A DNA stretch of 64,000 nt from Streptomyces armeniacus (GTDB lineage Bacteria; Actinomycetota; Actinomycetes; Streptomycetales; Streptomycetaceae), in the NCBI RefSeq assembly GCF_003355155.1, contig NZ_CP031320.1, positions 978,369 through 1,042,368 on the forward strand. The letters are read 5' to 3'. The notes under the pieces are model-generated. The model searched no databases. It was given only the letters and a program-made list of their open reading frames with translations, and was not told the origin of the DNA. A program made the position numbers and the translations under genes. Below are positions 26,113 to 35,001 of this stretch, piece by piece. Position 1 is the first letter of the stretch; every line of letters begins with the position of its first letter.

Positions 26113-27222
26113 TCAGCCGATCACCGCCGCCCGTACGCACAGGACGTCCGGCAGGTGCCGGGCGAGCTGCTGCCAGCTGTCGCCGTCGTCGGCGCTGGCG
26201 AAGACCTCGCCGTTGCGGTTCCCGAAGTAGATGCCCGCCGGGTCGGCGTCGTCCGTGCACATCGCGTCGCGCAGCACGGGTCCGTAGTGCGCGGACTCCG
26301 GCAGCCCCGTGCTCAGCTCCTGCCAGCTCGTCCCGCCGTCCTCGGTCCGGTGCACCCGGCAGCGCCGCTCGGCGGGCACCCGGTCCGCGTCGGCGTTCAG
26401 CGGAAAGACGTACGCCACGCCGCCCCGACGGGGGTGGGTGGCGACCGGGAAGCCGAAGTCGGACGGGAGGCTGTCGCCAATGGACGTCCAGCTCGTGCCG
26501 CGGTCGTCGCTGCGGTAGACACCCCAGTGGTTCTGCAGATAGAGCCGGTCCGGGTCCACCGCGTCCCGTGCGATCTTGTGCACGCACTGGCCGTGCTCGG
26601 GGAACCGCTGGGCCTCCGGCAGGAACGTCGCCTGCACGCCGCGGTTGCACGGCTCCCAGCTCTCGCCGCCGTCACCTGTGCGGTACGCGCCGCCGGCGGA
26701 GACGGCGATCGTCACCGCGTCGGGGTCCCGCGGGTCGACCAGCACCGTGTGCAGGCCCAGTCCGCCGCCGCCGGGCATCCACGTCTCACGGGTCGGGTGG
26801 TCCCACAGCGAGCGGACGAAGTCGAAGCTCGCGCCGCCGTCCGTGGAGCGGAAGAGAGCGGCGGGCTCGGTGCCCGCGTAGACCACACCGGGCGCGGTGG
26901 GCCCGGCGGGCTGCAGCTGCCAGACCCGTTCCAGCGAGGTCTCGGTGTCCTGCGGGAACTTCACGGCCGGCCGCTCCGGCTCGACCCAGGTCGCGCCGAG
27001 ATCGTCGGAGTGGAACACCGAGGGGCCCCAGTGCGCGCTGTCGCCGCCGACCAGCAGTCGGGGCCCGGAGGCAGGGCGGGTGTCGATGCCGATGGAGTAG
27101 ACGGCCTGTGCGTTGAAGTGCGGTCCGTCGAACTCCCAGCCAGGGGCGCCGCGCTCGCCCTCGGGTCTGCGGGCCAGGAACAGGCCCTTCCGTGTGCCTA
27201 CCGCGAGCAGTACATCCGCCAT
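26113..27222 (-). CDS. BNR-repeat (sialidase-fold) beta-propeller protein
   Basis: A protein of 369 residues built of BNR/Asp-box blades. Copies of S-x-D-x-G-x-(S/T)-W are easy to see: SDDLGATW, STDGGASF, TGDGGESW, SDDRGTSW, TEDGGTSW and SADDGDSW. It opens with VLLAVGTRKGLFLARR. There is no signal peptide and no sialidase FRIP motif, so it is probably not a sialidase. Proteins of this kind are annotated as exo-alpha-sialidase or glycosyl hydrolase by fold only. ATG 27222 has GGAGGGG 9 nt upstream. It lies 125 bp downstream of the old-yellow-enzyme gene on the same strand and may share its transcript. Confidence 0.82.
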   Translation of the reverse strand: MADVLLAVGTRKGLFLARRPEGERGAPGWEFDGPHFNAQAVYSIGIDTRPASGPRLLVGGDSAHWGPSVFHSDDLGATWVEPERPAVKFPQDTETSLERVWQLQPAGPTAPGVVYAGTEPAALFRSTDGGASFDFVRSLWDHPTRETWMPGGGGLGLHTVLVDPRDPDAVTIAVSAGGAYRTGDGGESWEPCNRGVQATFLPEAQRFPEHGQCVHKIARDAVDPDRLYLQNHWGVYRSDDRGTSWTSIGDSLPSDFGFPVATHPRRGGVAYVFPLNADADRVPAERRCRVHRTEDGGTSWQELSTGLPESAHYGPVLRDAMCTDDADPAGIYFGNRNGEVFASADDGDSWQQLARHLPDVLCVRAAVIG

Positions 27223-27251
27223 GCTGGAACACCCCTCCGGGACGTCGGTGT

Positions 27252-27279
27252 CTGAGGTACTGAGCAGTCTGCACCTCAG
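27252..27279. repeat. Inverted repeat before the BNR-propeller gene
   Basis: CTGAGGT (27252-27258) is mirrored by ACCTCAG (27273-27279) with 14 bp between. It lies 30 bp upstream of the propeller start and could be an operator or a weak hairpin after the preceding gene. Confidence 0.4.
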
Positions 27280-27346
27280 GACTGACAACCGGCCCCCGGA
27301 GGGCGTCCCCGCAGCTCAGCGGCGCGTGTGCGGGGAGTCCGGCAGG

Positions 27347-28429
27347 TCAGGCGCCGCGTGCGTACTGCGGCGGCACGGCGGGCTCGCGGCCGAGCTCCCG
27401 CGCCGCGCGGTGCGCCCAGTGCGGATCGCGCAGCAGCGCGCGGCCCAGCAGCACCGCGTCCGCCTCGCCGTTGGCGAGGATCTTCTCCGCCTGCCCCGTC
27501 TCGGTGATCATGCCGACGGCGGCGACGGGCAGCTCCGTCTCCGCCCGCACCCGGGCCGCGAACGGCACCTGGTATCCGGGGCCCGCCGGGATGCGTACGC
27601 CCGAGGCGTTGCCGCCGCTGGAGACGTCCAGCAGGTCAACGCCGTGCGCGCGCAGCTCCGTCGCGAAGCGCACCGTGTCCGACACCGTCCAGCCCGCGTC
27701 GTCGTCCAGCCAGTCCGTGGCCGATATGCGGAAGAACAGCGGCAGCTCCGCCGGCCACACCTCGCGCACGGCGTCCACCACCTCGAGGGCGAAGCGCGTG
27801 CGGTTCTCGAACGAGCCGCCGTAGGCGTCGTCGCGGTGGTTGCTGTGCGGCGACAGGAACTCGCCGATCAGATAGCCGTGCGCACCGTGGATCTCCGCCA
27901 CCTGGAAGCCCGCGTCCAGCGCCCTGCGTGCCGCGTCCGCGAACTGCCCGGCGACCTCCCGTATCTGATCTTGCGTCAGCTCGTCCGGCACCGGATGGCC
28001 TTCGGCGAACGGCAGCGGGCTCGGCCCGTACGGTCGCCAGCCGTCCGCGTCGGCGCCCAGAGGCGCACCGCCCCGCCAGGGGAGGTCGGTCGACGCCTTG
28101 CGTCCGGCGTGGGCGAGCTGGATGCCCGGAACCGCTCCCTGCTCCTTGACGAAATCCGTGACCCGCCGCAGCGCGGTGGCCTGCGTGCCGTTCCAGATGC
28201 CCAGGTCGGCGGGGCTGATGCGGCCCTCGGGGCTGACGGCGGTGGCCTCGACCATGACAAGGCCCGTGCCGCCGGTGGCGCGTGCCGCGTAGTGGGCGAA
28301 GTGCCAGTCGGTGACGGCGCCCGTGTCCGGTCCGCTGACCGCCGCCGAGTACTGGCACATCGGCGACATCCAGATGCGGTTCGGAATGGTCAGCGACCGG
28401 AGGGTGTACGGCTCGAACAGTGCGCTCAC
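27347..28429 (-). CDS. Old yellow enzyme family NADH:flavin oxidoreductase (YqjM-like)
   Basis: A protein of 360 residues with the FMN-binding barrel of the OYE family: LRSLTIPNRIWMSPMCQYSA at the N-terminus (with the Cys typical of the thermophilic/YqjM class), GIQLAHAGRKA (catalytic HAGR), EIHGAHGYLIGEFLSPHSNHRDDAYGGS, LPVAAVGMITE and LLGRALLRDP. Such enzymes reduce activated alkenes with NAD(P)H. The GTG start at 28429 is preceded by AGGAGAG 8 nt upstream. It is divergent from an ArsR-type regulator with two matching operators in between, so it is very likely repressed by that regulator. Confidence 0.92.
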   Translation of the reverse strand: MSALFEPYTLRSLTIPNRIWMSPMCQYSAAVSGPDTGAVTDWHFAHYAARATGGTGLVMVEATAVSPEGRISPADLGIWNGTQATALRRVTDFVKEQGAVPGIQLAHAGRKASTDLPWRGGAPLGADADGWRPYGPSPLPFAEGHPVPDELTQDQIREVAGQFADAARRALDAGFQVAEIHGAHGYLIGEFLSPHSNHRDDAYGGSFENRTRFALEVVDAVREVWPAELPLFFRISATDWLDDDAGWTVSDTVRFATELRAHGVDLLDVSSGGNASGVRIPAGPGYQVPFAARVRAETELPVAAVGMITETGQAEKILANGEADAVLLGRALLRDPHWAHRAARELGREPAVPPQYARGA

Positions 28430-28540
28430 GGCGGGTTCTCTCCTGATCTCGGCTCTGGGGTCCCGGCACGGGCCGCGCCGGCCCGGGTGTCGGACCGGCA
28501 CGGGGCGTCCCGACCCGGGGTCCGGGCGGGCGGCCACAAG

Positions 28541-28556
28541 TACGATAGGCATCGTA
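28541..28556. promoter_or_regulatory. Operator 1 (TACGA-N6-TCGTA) over the OYE promoter
   Basis: TACGATAGGCATCGTA is an inverted repeat. On the minus strand it covers the -10 box TATCGT (28547-28542) of the OYE promoter, whose -35 TTGACA lies at 28572-28567 (19 bp spacer). It has the same half-site and spacing as the second copy 34 bp away. Confidence 0.72.
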
Positions 28557-28574
28557 GTACGTGGGATGTCAAAC

Positions 28575-28590
28575 TACGAGAGTTCTCGTA
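28575..28590. promoter_or_regulatory. Operator 2 (TACGA-N6-TCGTA) over the ArsR promoter
   Basis: TACGAGAGTTCTCGTA has perfect 7-bp arms. It overlaps the ArsR -10 box TACAAT (28589-28594), which is 7 nt before a GTG start at 28602. The copy fits autoregulation by the ArsR protein. Confidence 0.72.
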
Positions 28591-28601
28591 CAATGAATCC
28601 C

Positions 28602-29009
28602 GTGACCCCGAATCCCTCGAATCCCCCGAAGACGCAGCAGATGTCGACGCAGCAGATGTCAGAGCCGAAGGCGGAGGCGCGCCGACTCCCGCACCCCACG
28701 CGCCTGGAGATCCGCCTCGAGGGGGTGCTGCACGCGCTCGCCGACCCGGTGCGCCTCCAGGTCGTGCGGGAGCTGGCCGCCCGGCCGGACGAGCTGGCCT
28801 GCTCGTTCTTCGAGCTCCCGGTCAGCAAGTCCACCACCACGTACCACTTCCGGGTGCTCCGCGAGAGCGGCGTGATCCGGCAGACGTACCACGGCACGGC
28901 GAAGATGAACTCCCTGCGCGAGGACGACCTCGAGGCGCTCTTCCCGGGCCTCCTCGGCTGCGTCCTCACCGCCGACGCGCGGCAGGGCAGACATCACCCG
29001 GAGGGATGA
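28602..29009 (+). CDS. ArsR-type winged-helix regulator
   Basis: About 135 residues. The core LEGVLHALADPVRLQVVRELAA leads into the helix-turn-helix (ELPVSKSTTTYHFRVLRESGVIRQ) and wing (YHGTAKMNSLREDDLEALFPGLL), which identify the ArsR/HTH_5 family. It lacks the metal-binding ELCVCDL motif, so it is probably not a metal sensor; other ArsR relatives sense redox state or electrophiles. The start is debatable: GTG 28602 fits a leaderless mRNA after TACAAT, ATG 28593 would lie within the promoter box, and ATG 28641 or 28656 would give shorter proteins. It diverges from the OYE gene with paired operators. Confidence 0.85.
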   Translation: MTPNPSNPPKTQQMSTQQMSEPKAEARRLPHPTRLEIRLEGVLHALADPVRLQVVRELAARPDELACSFFELPVSKSTTTYHFRVLRESGVIRQTYHGTAKMNSLREDDLEALFPGLLGCVLTADARQGRHHPEG

Positions 29010-29017
29010 ACGCCCGT

Positions 29018-30382
<1,365 letters not shown>

Positions 30383-30520
30383 CGCAGGGTCCTTCCCGCC
30401 GGGGTCACCAGGATCGCACCGCGAGGGCCGTCGGCGGGAGTACGCCGTCCGGCCGTCTTGGCCGAGGGCGCCACCGAGCGCCGAGCGCCGTGCGCCCCGC
30501 GCACCCCCGTACGCCGTGCG

Positions 30521-31186
30521 CTACCGCTGTGCCGGGAACTGCGACGGGGTCTTGCGTTCCGCCGCCGCCAGCCTCGGCCGCTCGACCTCGGGCGGCACGC
30601 CCAGCTCCCAGTCCAGGCCGTAGCGGCCGAACAGCTCCGCGCGCAGCCGCGCTATGGGCATCGGCGCGCCTGGCAGCAGGACCGCCACCACGGCGCCCAT
30701 CAGCAGCGCGCGGAGCAGCGGATAGTCGGTGTCCGGGTCGGGGGAGCCGTACAGCGAGACGGTGCGGTGCAGCACCGCGGCCAGCTGCTGCTGCTCGTCG
30801 CACTGGACGAAGCCCTCGTTCTGCAGGATCCCGGCCATGTGCGCGCGCATCAGGACGGGGCGGTCGCGGGCCAGCCCGAGGATGGCGTCGATCGCGCGGG
30901 CGAGGGCCTCGCGGCCCGCGTCCGGGCCCTCGGGCAGCGGGTGCCGGTCCAGCGCCTCGGTCAGCGTCAGATGCATCAGCCGGTGTACGGCGGACTGGAA
31001 GAGATGGCGCTTGCCGGGGAAGTAGTACGAGATCAGCCCGCGTGCGGAGCCCGCGTGGTCCGCGATGTCGCCGAGGGTCGTCGCCTCGTACCCGCGGGTC
31101 CCGACAAGATCGACGGTCGCCTGCAGCAGACGCTCGCGTGAGCGTCGGCGCAACTCTTCATTGACCGATGCGCTCCGAGGGGACAT
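30521..31186 (-). CDS. TetR-family transcriptional regulator
   Basis: A protein of 221 residues. The N-terminal helix-turn-helix is RLLQATVDLVGTRGYEATTLGDIADHAGSARGLISYYFPGKRHLFQSAV. The C-terminal ligand domain (LMHLTLTEALDRHPLPEG onwards) is of a general TetR type. ATG 31186 is preceded by AGGAG 7 nt upstream. Its own promoter holds a -10 box TATATT and a TGGC-N5-GCCA repeat. No obvious divergent target is present, so its target may be the upstream minus-strand genes or lie elsewhere. Confidence 0.87.
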   Translation of the reverse strand: MSPRSASVNEELRRRSRERLLQATVDLVGTRGYEATTLGDIADHAGSARGLISYYFPGKRHLFQSAVHRLMHLTLTEALDRHPLPEGPDAGREALARAIDAILGLARDRPVLMRAHMAGILQNEGFVQCDEQQQLAAVLHRTVSLYGSPDPDTDYPLLRALLMGAVVAVLLPGAPMPIARLRAELFGRYGLDWELGVPPEVERPRLAAAERKTPSQFPAQR

Positions 31187-31206
31187 CCTGTAACTCCTGC
31201 GTTGAC

Positions 31207-31224
31207 TGGCTACGGGCCAATATA
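31207..31224 (-). promoter_or_regulatory. tetR promoter -10 and adjacent inverted repeat
   Basis: On the minus strand, TATATT (31224-31219) is a strong -10 box 32 nt before ATG 31186. It abuts TGGC-N5-GCCA (31219-31207), which would cover the transcription start and suits autorepression. Confidence 0.5.
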
Positions 31225-31276
31225 CTCGCCGGGTCTTCGGGTGCCGCCCTGCCGAGGGGCGGGCATCCGGCAAGCA

Positions 31277-31317
31277 GCCGATATCGGGGCGACGCGGGGG
31301 ATCGCCCCGATATCGGC
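31277..31317. terminator. 16-bp stem hairpin after the HAD gene; nested CCGATATCGG palindromes
   Basis: GCCGATATCGGGGCGA (31277-31292) is perfectly mirrored at 31302-31317 with a 9-nt loop. It lies 51 bp beyond the stop of the minus-strand HAD gene, so it is probably the terminator of the DUF5134-M56-PAP2-HAD run. There is no T-tract, as is common in streptomycetes. Each arm also contains the 10-bp palindrome CCGATATCGG, so a protein-binding role is an alternative. Confidence 0.72.
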
Positions 31318-31367
31318 ATCTCACCTGGGGAGACGCCCGCGGTGCCGGACGCGCGGCCCGGACATCG

Positions 31368-32063
31368 TCACCCGATCCGGCCGAGCAGCGGTGCAAGCCC
31401 GCGGGGGCGCCGCTCCACCGGCAGGTGGTCCACGAAGTGCACGGCGCAGCCGATCTCCGCCGCGCCCCCGTCCGCCCTCCGGTCGTCCCCGACCATCAGC
31501 ACGTCCTCGGGCGCGAGTCCGAGGGCCTCGCAGGCGGTGCGGAACAGCTTCGGCTCCGGCTTCTGCACACCGTGCTCGAAGGACAGCACGTACTCCCGCA
31601 CGAACGGGTCCAGCCCGTGCGCCCGGAACACCGGCCGCAGGTCCCAGCCGATGTTGCTCACCACCGCCACGGGTATGCCCCGCTCCCGCAGCTCGCCGAG
31701 CACGCTCCGGGTGTCGGCGTACGGCTGCCACGCCTCCGGCGTCATGTGCCGGTCGTACAGCGCGTCGTACAGCTCCTCGCGGGGCAGCGGCACCGTACGC
31801 GCCACCGCCGTGTACGCGGCGCGGTGCAGCTCCGGGGTGCGGTCGCGCTCGTGCCACACCGCCTCCAGGCCGGGCGGCAGCGCCAGCGGCGACGGGCCGC
31901 CGGGCAGCGCGCCCGCCTCCTCCAGCAGCCGCGCGCAGCGCGCGAACTCGTCGTCCGGCAGCGGGACTTCCGCCTGCTCCAGCACCGCGTGCAGCCAGTT
32001 CGACACCGGCTCGACGCGCAGCAGCGTGCCGGAGAAATCGAAGAGCACACCCTTGATCGTCAT
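31368..32063 (-). CDS. HAD-superfamily hydrolase
   Basis: A protein of 231 residues. Motif I is variant: FDFSGTLLRVE has Asp-Phe-Ser in place of the usual DxDGT, so the second Asp (general acid/base) is replaced by Ser. Motif II is VVSNIG, motif III is the Lys of GVQKPEPKLF, and motif IV is VGDDRRADGGAAEIG. Such DFSGT-type HADs occur in actinobacteria and may retain activity. The start codon overlaps the upstream PAP2 stop in ATGA, so the two are translationally coupled, which suggests related phosphate chemistry. Confidence 0.84.
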   Translation of the reverse strand: MTIKGVLFDFSGTLLRVEPVSNWLHAVLEQAEVPLPDDEFARCARLLEEAGALPGGPSPLALPPGLEAVWHERDRTPELHRAAYTAVARTVPLPREELYDALYDRHMTPEAWQPYADTRSVLGELRERGIPVAVVSNIGWDLRPVFRAHGLDPFVREYVLSFEHGVQKPEPKLFRTACEALGLAPEDVLMVGDDRRADGGAAEIGCAVHFVDHLPVERRPRGLAPLLGRIG

Positions 32064-32737
32064 ATGGGGATCCTCTCCAACCGGCGCTCCCGCTGCCAAG
32101 CGTCGGCCGCGGCGGCGCACGCCGTGACGGCGAAGCCCAGCAGGCACCCGACGACCACGTCCGTGAGCCAGTGAACGCCCAGGTAGATCCGGGTGAACGA
32201 CACGCCCGCCACCGAGACTCCGGCCACCGCCGCCGCGGACCACCACAGCGGGCCCGGCGCGTGCAGCCGCCGCGCCGCCCACAACAGCAGCCCGCAGGTC
32301 AGCGCCGCGGTCATGGCGTGCCCGGACGGCATGGCGGCGTAGTCGGCGGAGTCCACGGGCCGCTCCCACTCCGGCCGTTCACGTCCCAGCACGGCCTTGA
32401 ACAGCTGCTGCGCCAGCGCCCCGAGTAGCGCCGCGACCGCGACCTGCGCCGCCAGCGCCCGTTCGGTACGGGACCACAGCCACAGGACGGCGGCCGCCGT
32501 CAGCGCCCGCATCGTCCACGTGTCCCACACCCAGTCCGTGAAGATCCGCGCCGTGTGCGTCCACCCCGGGTGCGTCAGCGCCGATCTGTGCAGGCCGCGG
32601 GCGACGCGCCCGTCCAGGTCCAGCAGCGGCTGCCAGCCGGCGGCCACGAGGGCGATGAGGAGCGCCGCGGACGCGCTGAGCGCAAGCGCCCACGCGTACG
32701 GGCCGCGCGGGCGCGGGGAGTGTGCGGGATCGGGCAT
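32060..32737 (-). CDS. PAP2-family membrane phosphatase
   Basis: A protein of 225 residues with about five or six transmembrane helices and the three PAP2 motifs: KAVLGRERPEW, MPSGHAMTAA and SFTRIYLGVHWLTDVVVG. It is likely an undecaprenyl-pyrophosphate or lipid phosphate phosphatase facing the outside. The N-terminal tail is short and Pro/Arg-rich before the first helix (WALALSASAALLIALVA). It sits 33 bp after the M56 peptidase gene and overlaps the HAD gene by 4 nt, so it is in the middle of a minus-strand operon. Confidence 0.9.
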   Translation of the reverse strand: MPDPAHSPRPRGPYAWALALSASAALLIALVAAGWQPLLDLDGRVARGLHRSALTHPGWTHTARIFTDWVWDTWTMRALTAAAVLWLWSRTERALAAQVAVAALLGALAQQLFKAVLGRERPEWERPVDSADYAAMPSGHAMTAALTCGLLLWAARRLHAPGPLWWSAAAVAGVSVAGVSFTRIYLGVHWLTDVVVGCLLGFAVTACAAAADAWQRERRLERIPI

Positions 32738-32770
32738 GGACCGATCCTCACGTACGGGCGGGGGCGCGCG

Positions 32771-33709
32771 CTATCGCAGGGCGGACAGTCCCGGCACGAA
32801 CGCCACCAGCAGCGGCACCACCGGCACCAGCGACGCGACCGCGCCGGTGCGCAGCCGGCGCCCCACCGGCAGCCGGGGTGCGGGGGCCAGCAGTCGCTGC
32901 ACGCGCTGCGGTACGAGGGCGCGCGGGGTGCCGCAGGGACCGAACACGCCGCGGTCCTCGTTGAGTTCGACGAGCGCGAGGGCGATGGTCATCCGGCCGT
33001 AGCGGCGCGAGGCGACGTCGTCCGCGGCGAGTTCGACGAGCCGGTGCACCTGGTCGCGGAACGCGCCGAAGACCGGCACCCGCCGGAACCCGGTGGCCAG
33101 CGCGTCGGCGCAGTGCAGCAGCCAGTCGTGCCGGGCGCGCGCGTGGCCCTGCTCGTGCTCCAGCACCGCGTCGAGCTGGTGTCCGCGCAGCCGCCGCAGC
33201 GCGGCCGTCGTGATGACCAGCTGCGGTGCGGCGCCGGGCAGCCACCAGGCGTCGGGGCGTTCGCCCTCCAGCACCACGAGCCGGTCGCCCTCCGCGGACT
33301 CCTCGCCGGGCAGCCGCGGGGCGCGCGCACGCAGCTCCGCGCGCCGGTGGCGGCGGCGCAGCCGCGCGTCGCGGATCTCCCGCAGCAGCATGGCGCCCGT
33401 CCAGGCGCCGCCGCAGGCGAGGAGTACGGCAAGCGGCGCGGCCCATGTCTCGTACGCGCCCAGCCGGTACGCCTCCACCACGCCGCTCGGCGCGGGGGCG
33501 AACACGTGGCCCCGTACGGCCTGCCACGCGGCGGCCGCGGAGAGCGCCATGGCCAGGACGCAGCACATGAGGACGGCCGCCACGACGCACTGCCACACCC
33601 ACAGCGCGAGCACGGGCTCGCGGTCCGGCCAGGAGGAACGGGTCAGCACGCGCGGTGCGAGGGAGGCGGCGAGGGCGCCGAGGACCAGCAGCGCGAGCGG
33701 GACCATCAT
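32771..33709 (-). CDS. M56-family membrane metallopeptidase (BlaR1-like)
   Basis: About 312 residues. Two N-terminal helices, one central helix and one C-terminal helix surround a zinc peptidase domain with VLEHEQGHARARHDWL (HExxH) and the downstream Glu ligand in LVELAADDVA. M56 proteins usually act with a BlaI/MecI repressor, but no such gene is beside it. ATG 33709 lies 7 nt after TACTCT, so this gene looks leaderless and has its own promoter despite the upstream DUF5134 gene. A TTG at 33715 is an alternative start. Confidence 0.88.
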   Translation of the reverse strand: MMVPLALLVLGALAASLAPRVLTRSSWPDREPVLALWVWQCVVAAVLMCCVLAMALSAAAAWQAVRGHVFAPAPSGVVEAYRLGAYETWAAPLAVLLACGGAWTGAMLLREIRDARLRRRHRRAELRARAPRLPGEESAEGDRLVVLEGERPDAWWLPGAAPQLVITTAALRRLRGHQLDAVLEHEQGHARARHDWLLHCADALATGFRRVPVFGAFRDQVHRLVELAADDVASRRYGRMTIALALVELNEDRGVFGPCGTPRALVPQRVQRLLAPAPRLPVGRRLRTGAVASLVPVVPLLVAFVPGLSALR

Positions 33710-33716
33710 GGGCAAC

Positions 33717-33722
33717 AGAGTA
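33717..33722 (-). promoter_or_regulatory. -10 box of the M56 peptidase gene
   Basis: TACTCT on the minus strand, 7 nt before ATG 33709, with no ribosome binding site between; this fits leaderless transcription. Confidence 0.45.
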
Positions 33723-33818
33723 TGTTCCGCCGACTACACCGCGGTACGCCCCCCTGCGCCGAAGTGACGCATCCCTCACGCCGCATGCCCTGCGCCGTAC
33801 GCCGTACCCCGCCCGCCG

Positions 33819-34385
33819 TCACAGCGTGAGCAGCATCGCGAAGCTGCCGAGCGCCAGCGCCAGCCCGCACGCGTCCGCCAGCCCCGGCGGCCGGCCGGGC
33901 TCCGGGCCCCGCCCGGCGGGCGGCACGGGCGCGCCCGCCACTGCGGCCGGGATCACCCGCGTGCCGGTGCGCAGCGCGTACACCGCGAAGTACGCGAGGA
34001 GCACCCCCGTCAGCGCCGGTAGGCCGCCGGGCGCCGCCGAGTGCCCGTCATGGAGACCGCCGCCTGCGGCGGTCTCCATGACCAGCGCCATGTAGACCAT
34101 CGCGGCCGCCTCCAGCGCGTGGTGGAGGCAGTGCGCGCCTGCGGTGCGCAGGCCGCACAGCGCCCACACGGTCACCGCGCCGAACAGCGCGGTGAGCGCG
34201 AGCGGCGGGACGGCGGCCACGCCGGCGGGCAGCGCCATCGCGGCCATGCCGAGCCCCATCGCCGCCTCGAGCCCGGAGGTACGCCGTCGTGCAGGCGATC
34301 CGCTGCGTATCCGTGTCAGGCAGTACGCGCCCGTCGTGCCGCACACCGCCACCAGCAGCCAGCTCACCACGGCAGGCCCGTGCAT
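33819..34385 (-). CDS. DUF5134 membrane protein
   Basis: A protein of 188 residues with about five hydrophobic helices, from VVSWLLVAVCGTTGAYCLT to ACGLALALGSFAMLLTL. The pattern CLRTAGAHCLHHALEAAAMVYMAL, with its conserved His residues in a helix, is typical of the actinobacterial DUF5134 family, whose function is unknown. Its usual neighbour in these bacteria, as I remember it, is an M56 peptidase, which follows here. The hydrophilic stretch METAAGGGLHDGHS is encoded by a 36-bp palindrome and interrupts a helix. ATG 34385 was chosen over an Arg-rich extension to 34448. Confidence 0.8.
   Translation of the reverse strand: MHGPAVVSWLLVAVCGTTGAYCLTRIRSGSPARRRTSGLEAAMGLGMAAMALPAGVAAVPPLALTALFGAVTVWALCGLRTAGAHCLHHALEAAAMVYMALVMETAAGGGLHDGHSAAPGGLPALTGVLLAYFAVYALRTGTRVIPAAVAGAPVPPAGRGPEPGRPPGLADACGLALALGSFAMLLTL
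34047..34082. repeat. 17-bp perfect inverted repeat with 2-nt loop inside the DUF5134 gene
   Basis: GTCATGGAGACCGCCGC (34047-34063) is mirrored exactly at 34066-34082 with CT between. It can form a cruciform in DNA or a hairpin in mRNA. It encodes roughly V-M-E-T-A-A-G-G-G-L-H-D. Such arms usually arise by template-switch copying. Confidence 0.85.
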
Positions 34386-34523
34386 CGCGTTCCTTCCCGG
34401 TCGGTCCCGGGGAGGCTGCCCGGCGGCGGCCCGTACAAGGGAGCGCACCGGAGCAGGAAGGGGCGCGGCGGAGCCATGCCCGGAGGGCCGCGTACGGGCC
34501 GTGCGCCGGGTCGGCGGCGGGGG

Positions 34524-34916
34524 TCAGATGCCGGGGCGTGACCGCATGGGGTGGTCCGGCGGCACCTCGACGACGCAGATCCGCACGCCGTCCGGATCGC
34601 GGATCCACATCTCGACCAGTCCCCAGGGCTCGCGCACCGGCGGCCGCAGCACTTCGACCCCTCGCTCCGCCAGCTCCTCGTGCGCCGCCTCCGCGTCCGC
34701 GACCTGGAGCCACAGCATCAGCCCCGGCGCGGGCGGCTGCTCCGCGCGCCCCGCGACCTCGAGGTGGCCGCCGCCCAGGAAGTACACGGTGCCGCGCTCC
34801 GGCCCGGTCCCGAACTCGCGGCAGACGGCCAGCCCCAGCGCCTCCCCGTAGAAGGCCCGCGAGCGCTCCGGATCGGTCGGCCGCAGCAGCACCCTGCTGC
34901 TCAGTACGTGCACCAT
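34524..34916 (-). CDS. VOC family protein
   Basis: A protein of 130 residues with a paired beta-alpha-beta-beta-beta fold: SSRVLLRPTDPERSRAFYGEALGLAVCREFG, then VYFLGGGHLEVAGRA, and LMLWLQVADAEAAHEELAERGVEVL then PDGVRICVVEVP. This is the glyoxalase/bleomycin-resistance/dioxygenase superfamily. Of the usual metal positions only Glu in HLEVAG is clear, so catalysis is uncertain. It is divergent from the GNAT gene with 85 bp between. No operon partner is seen. Confidence 0.85.
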   Translation of the reverse strand: MVHVLSSRVLLRPTDPERSRAFYGEALGLAVCREFGTGPERGTVYFLGGGHLEVAGRAEQPPAPGLMLWLQVADAEAAHEELAERGVEVLRPPVREPWGLVEMWIRDPDGVRICVVEVPPDHPMRSRPGI

Positions 34917-34987
34917 GCGCGGCACCCTACGACAGCGCCCCCGGGCCGACGGGTGCCCGCGGGGGCGGGCCTGTCGTACCCCTGATT

Positions 34988-34993
34988 TAGGAT
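34988..34993 (+). promoter_or_regulatory. -10 box of the GNAT gene
   Basis: TAGGAT ends 8 nt before ATG 35002 with no ribosome binding site, so the mRNA is probably leaderless. Confidence 0.5.
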
Positions 34994-35001
34994 CCGACGT
35001 C

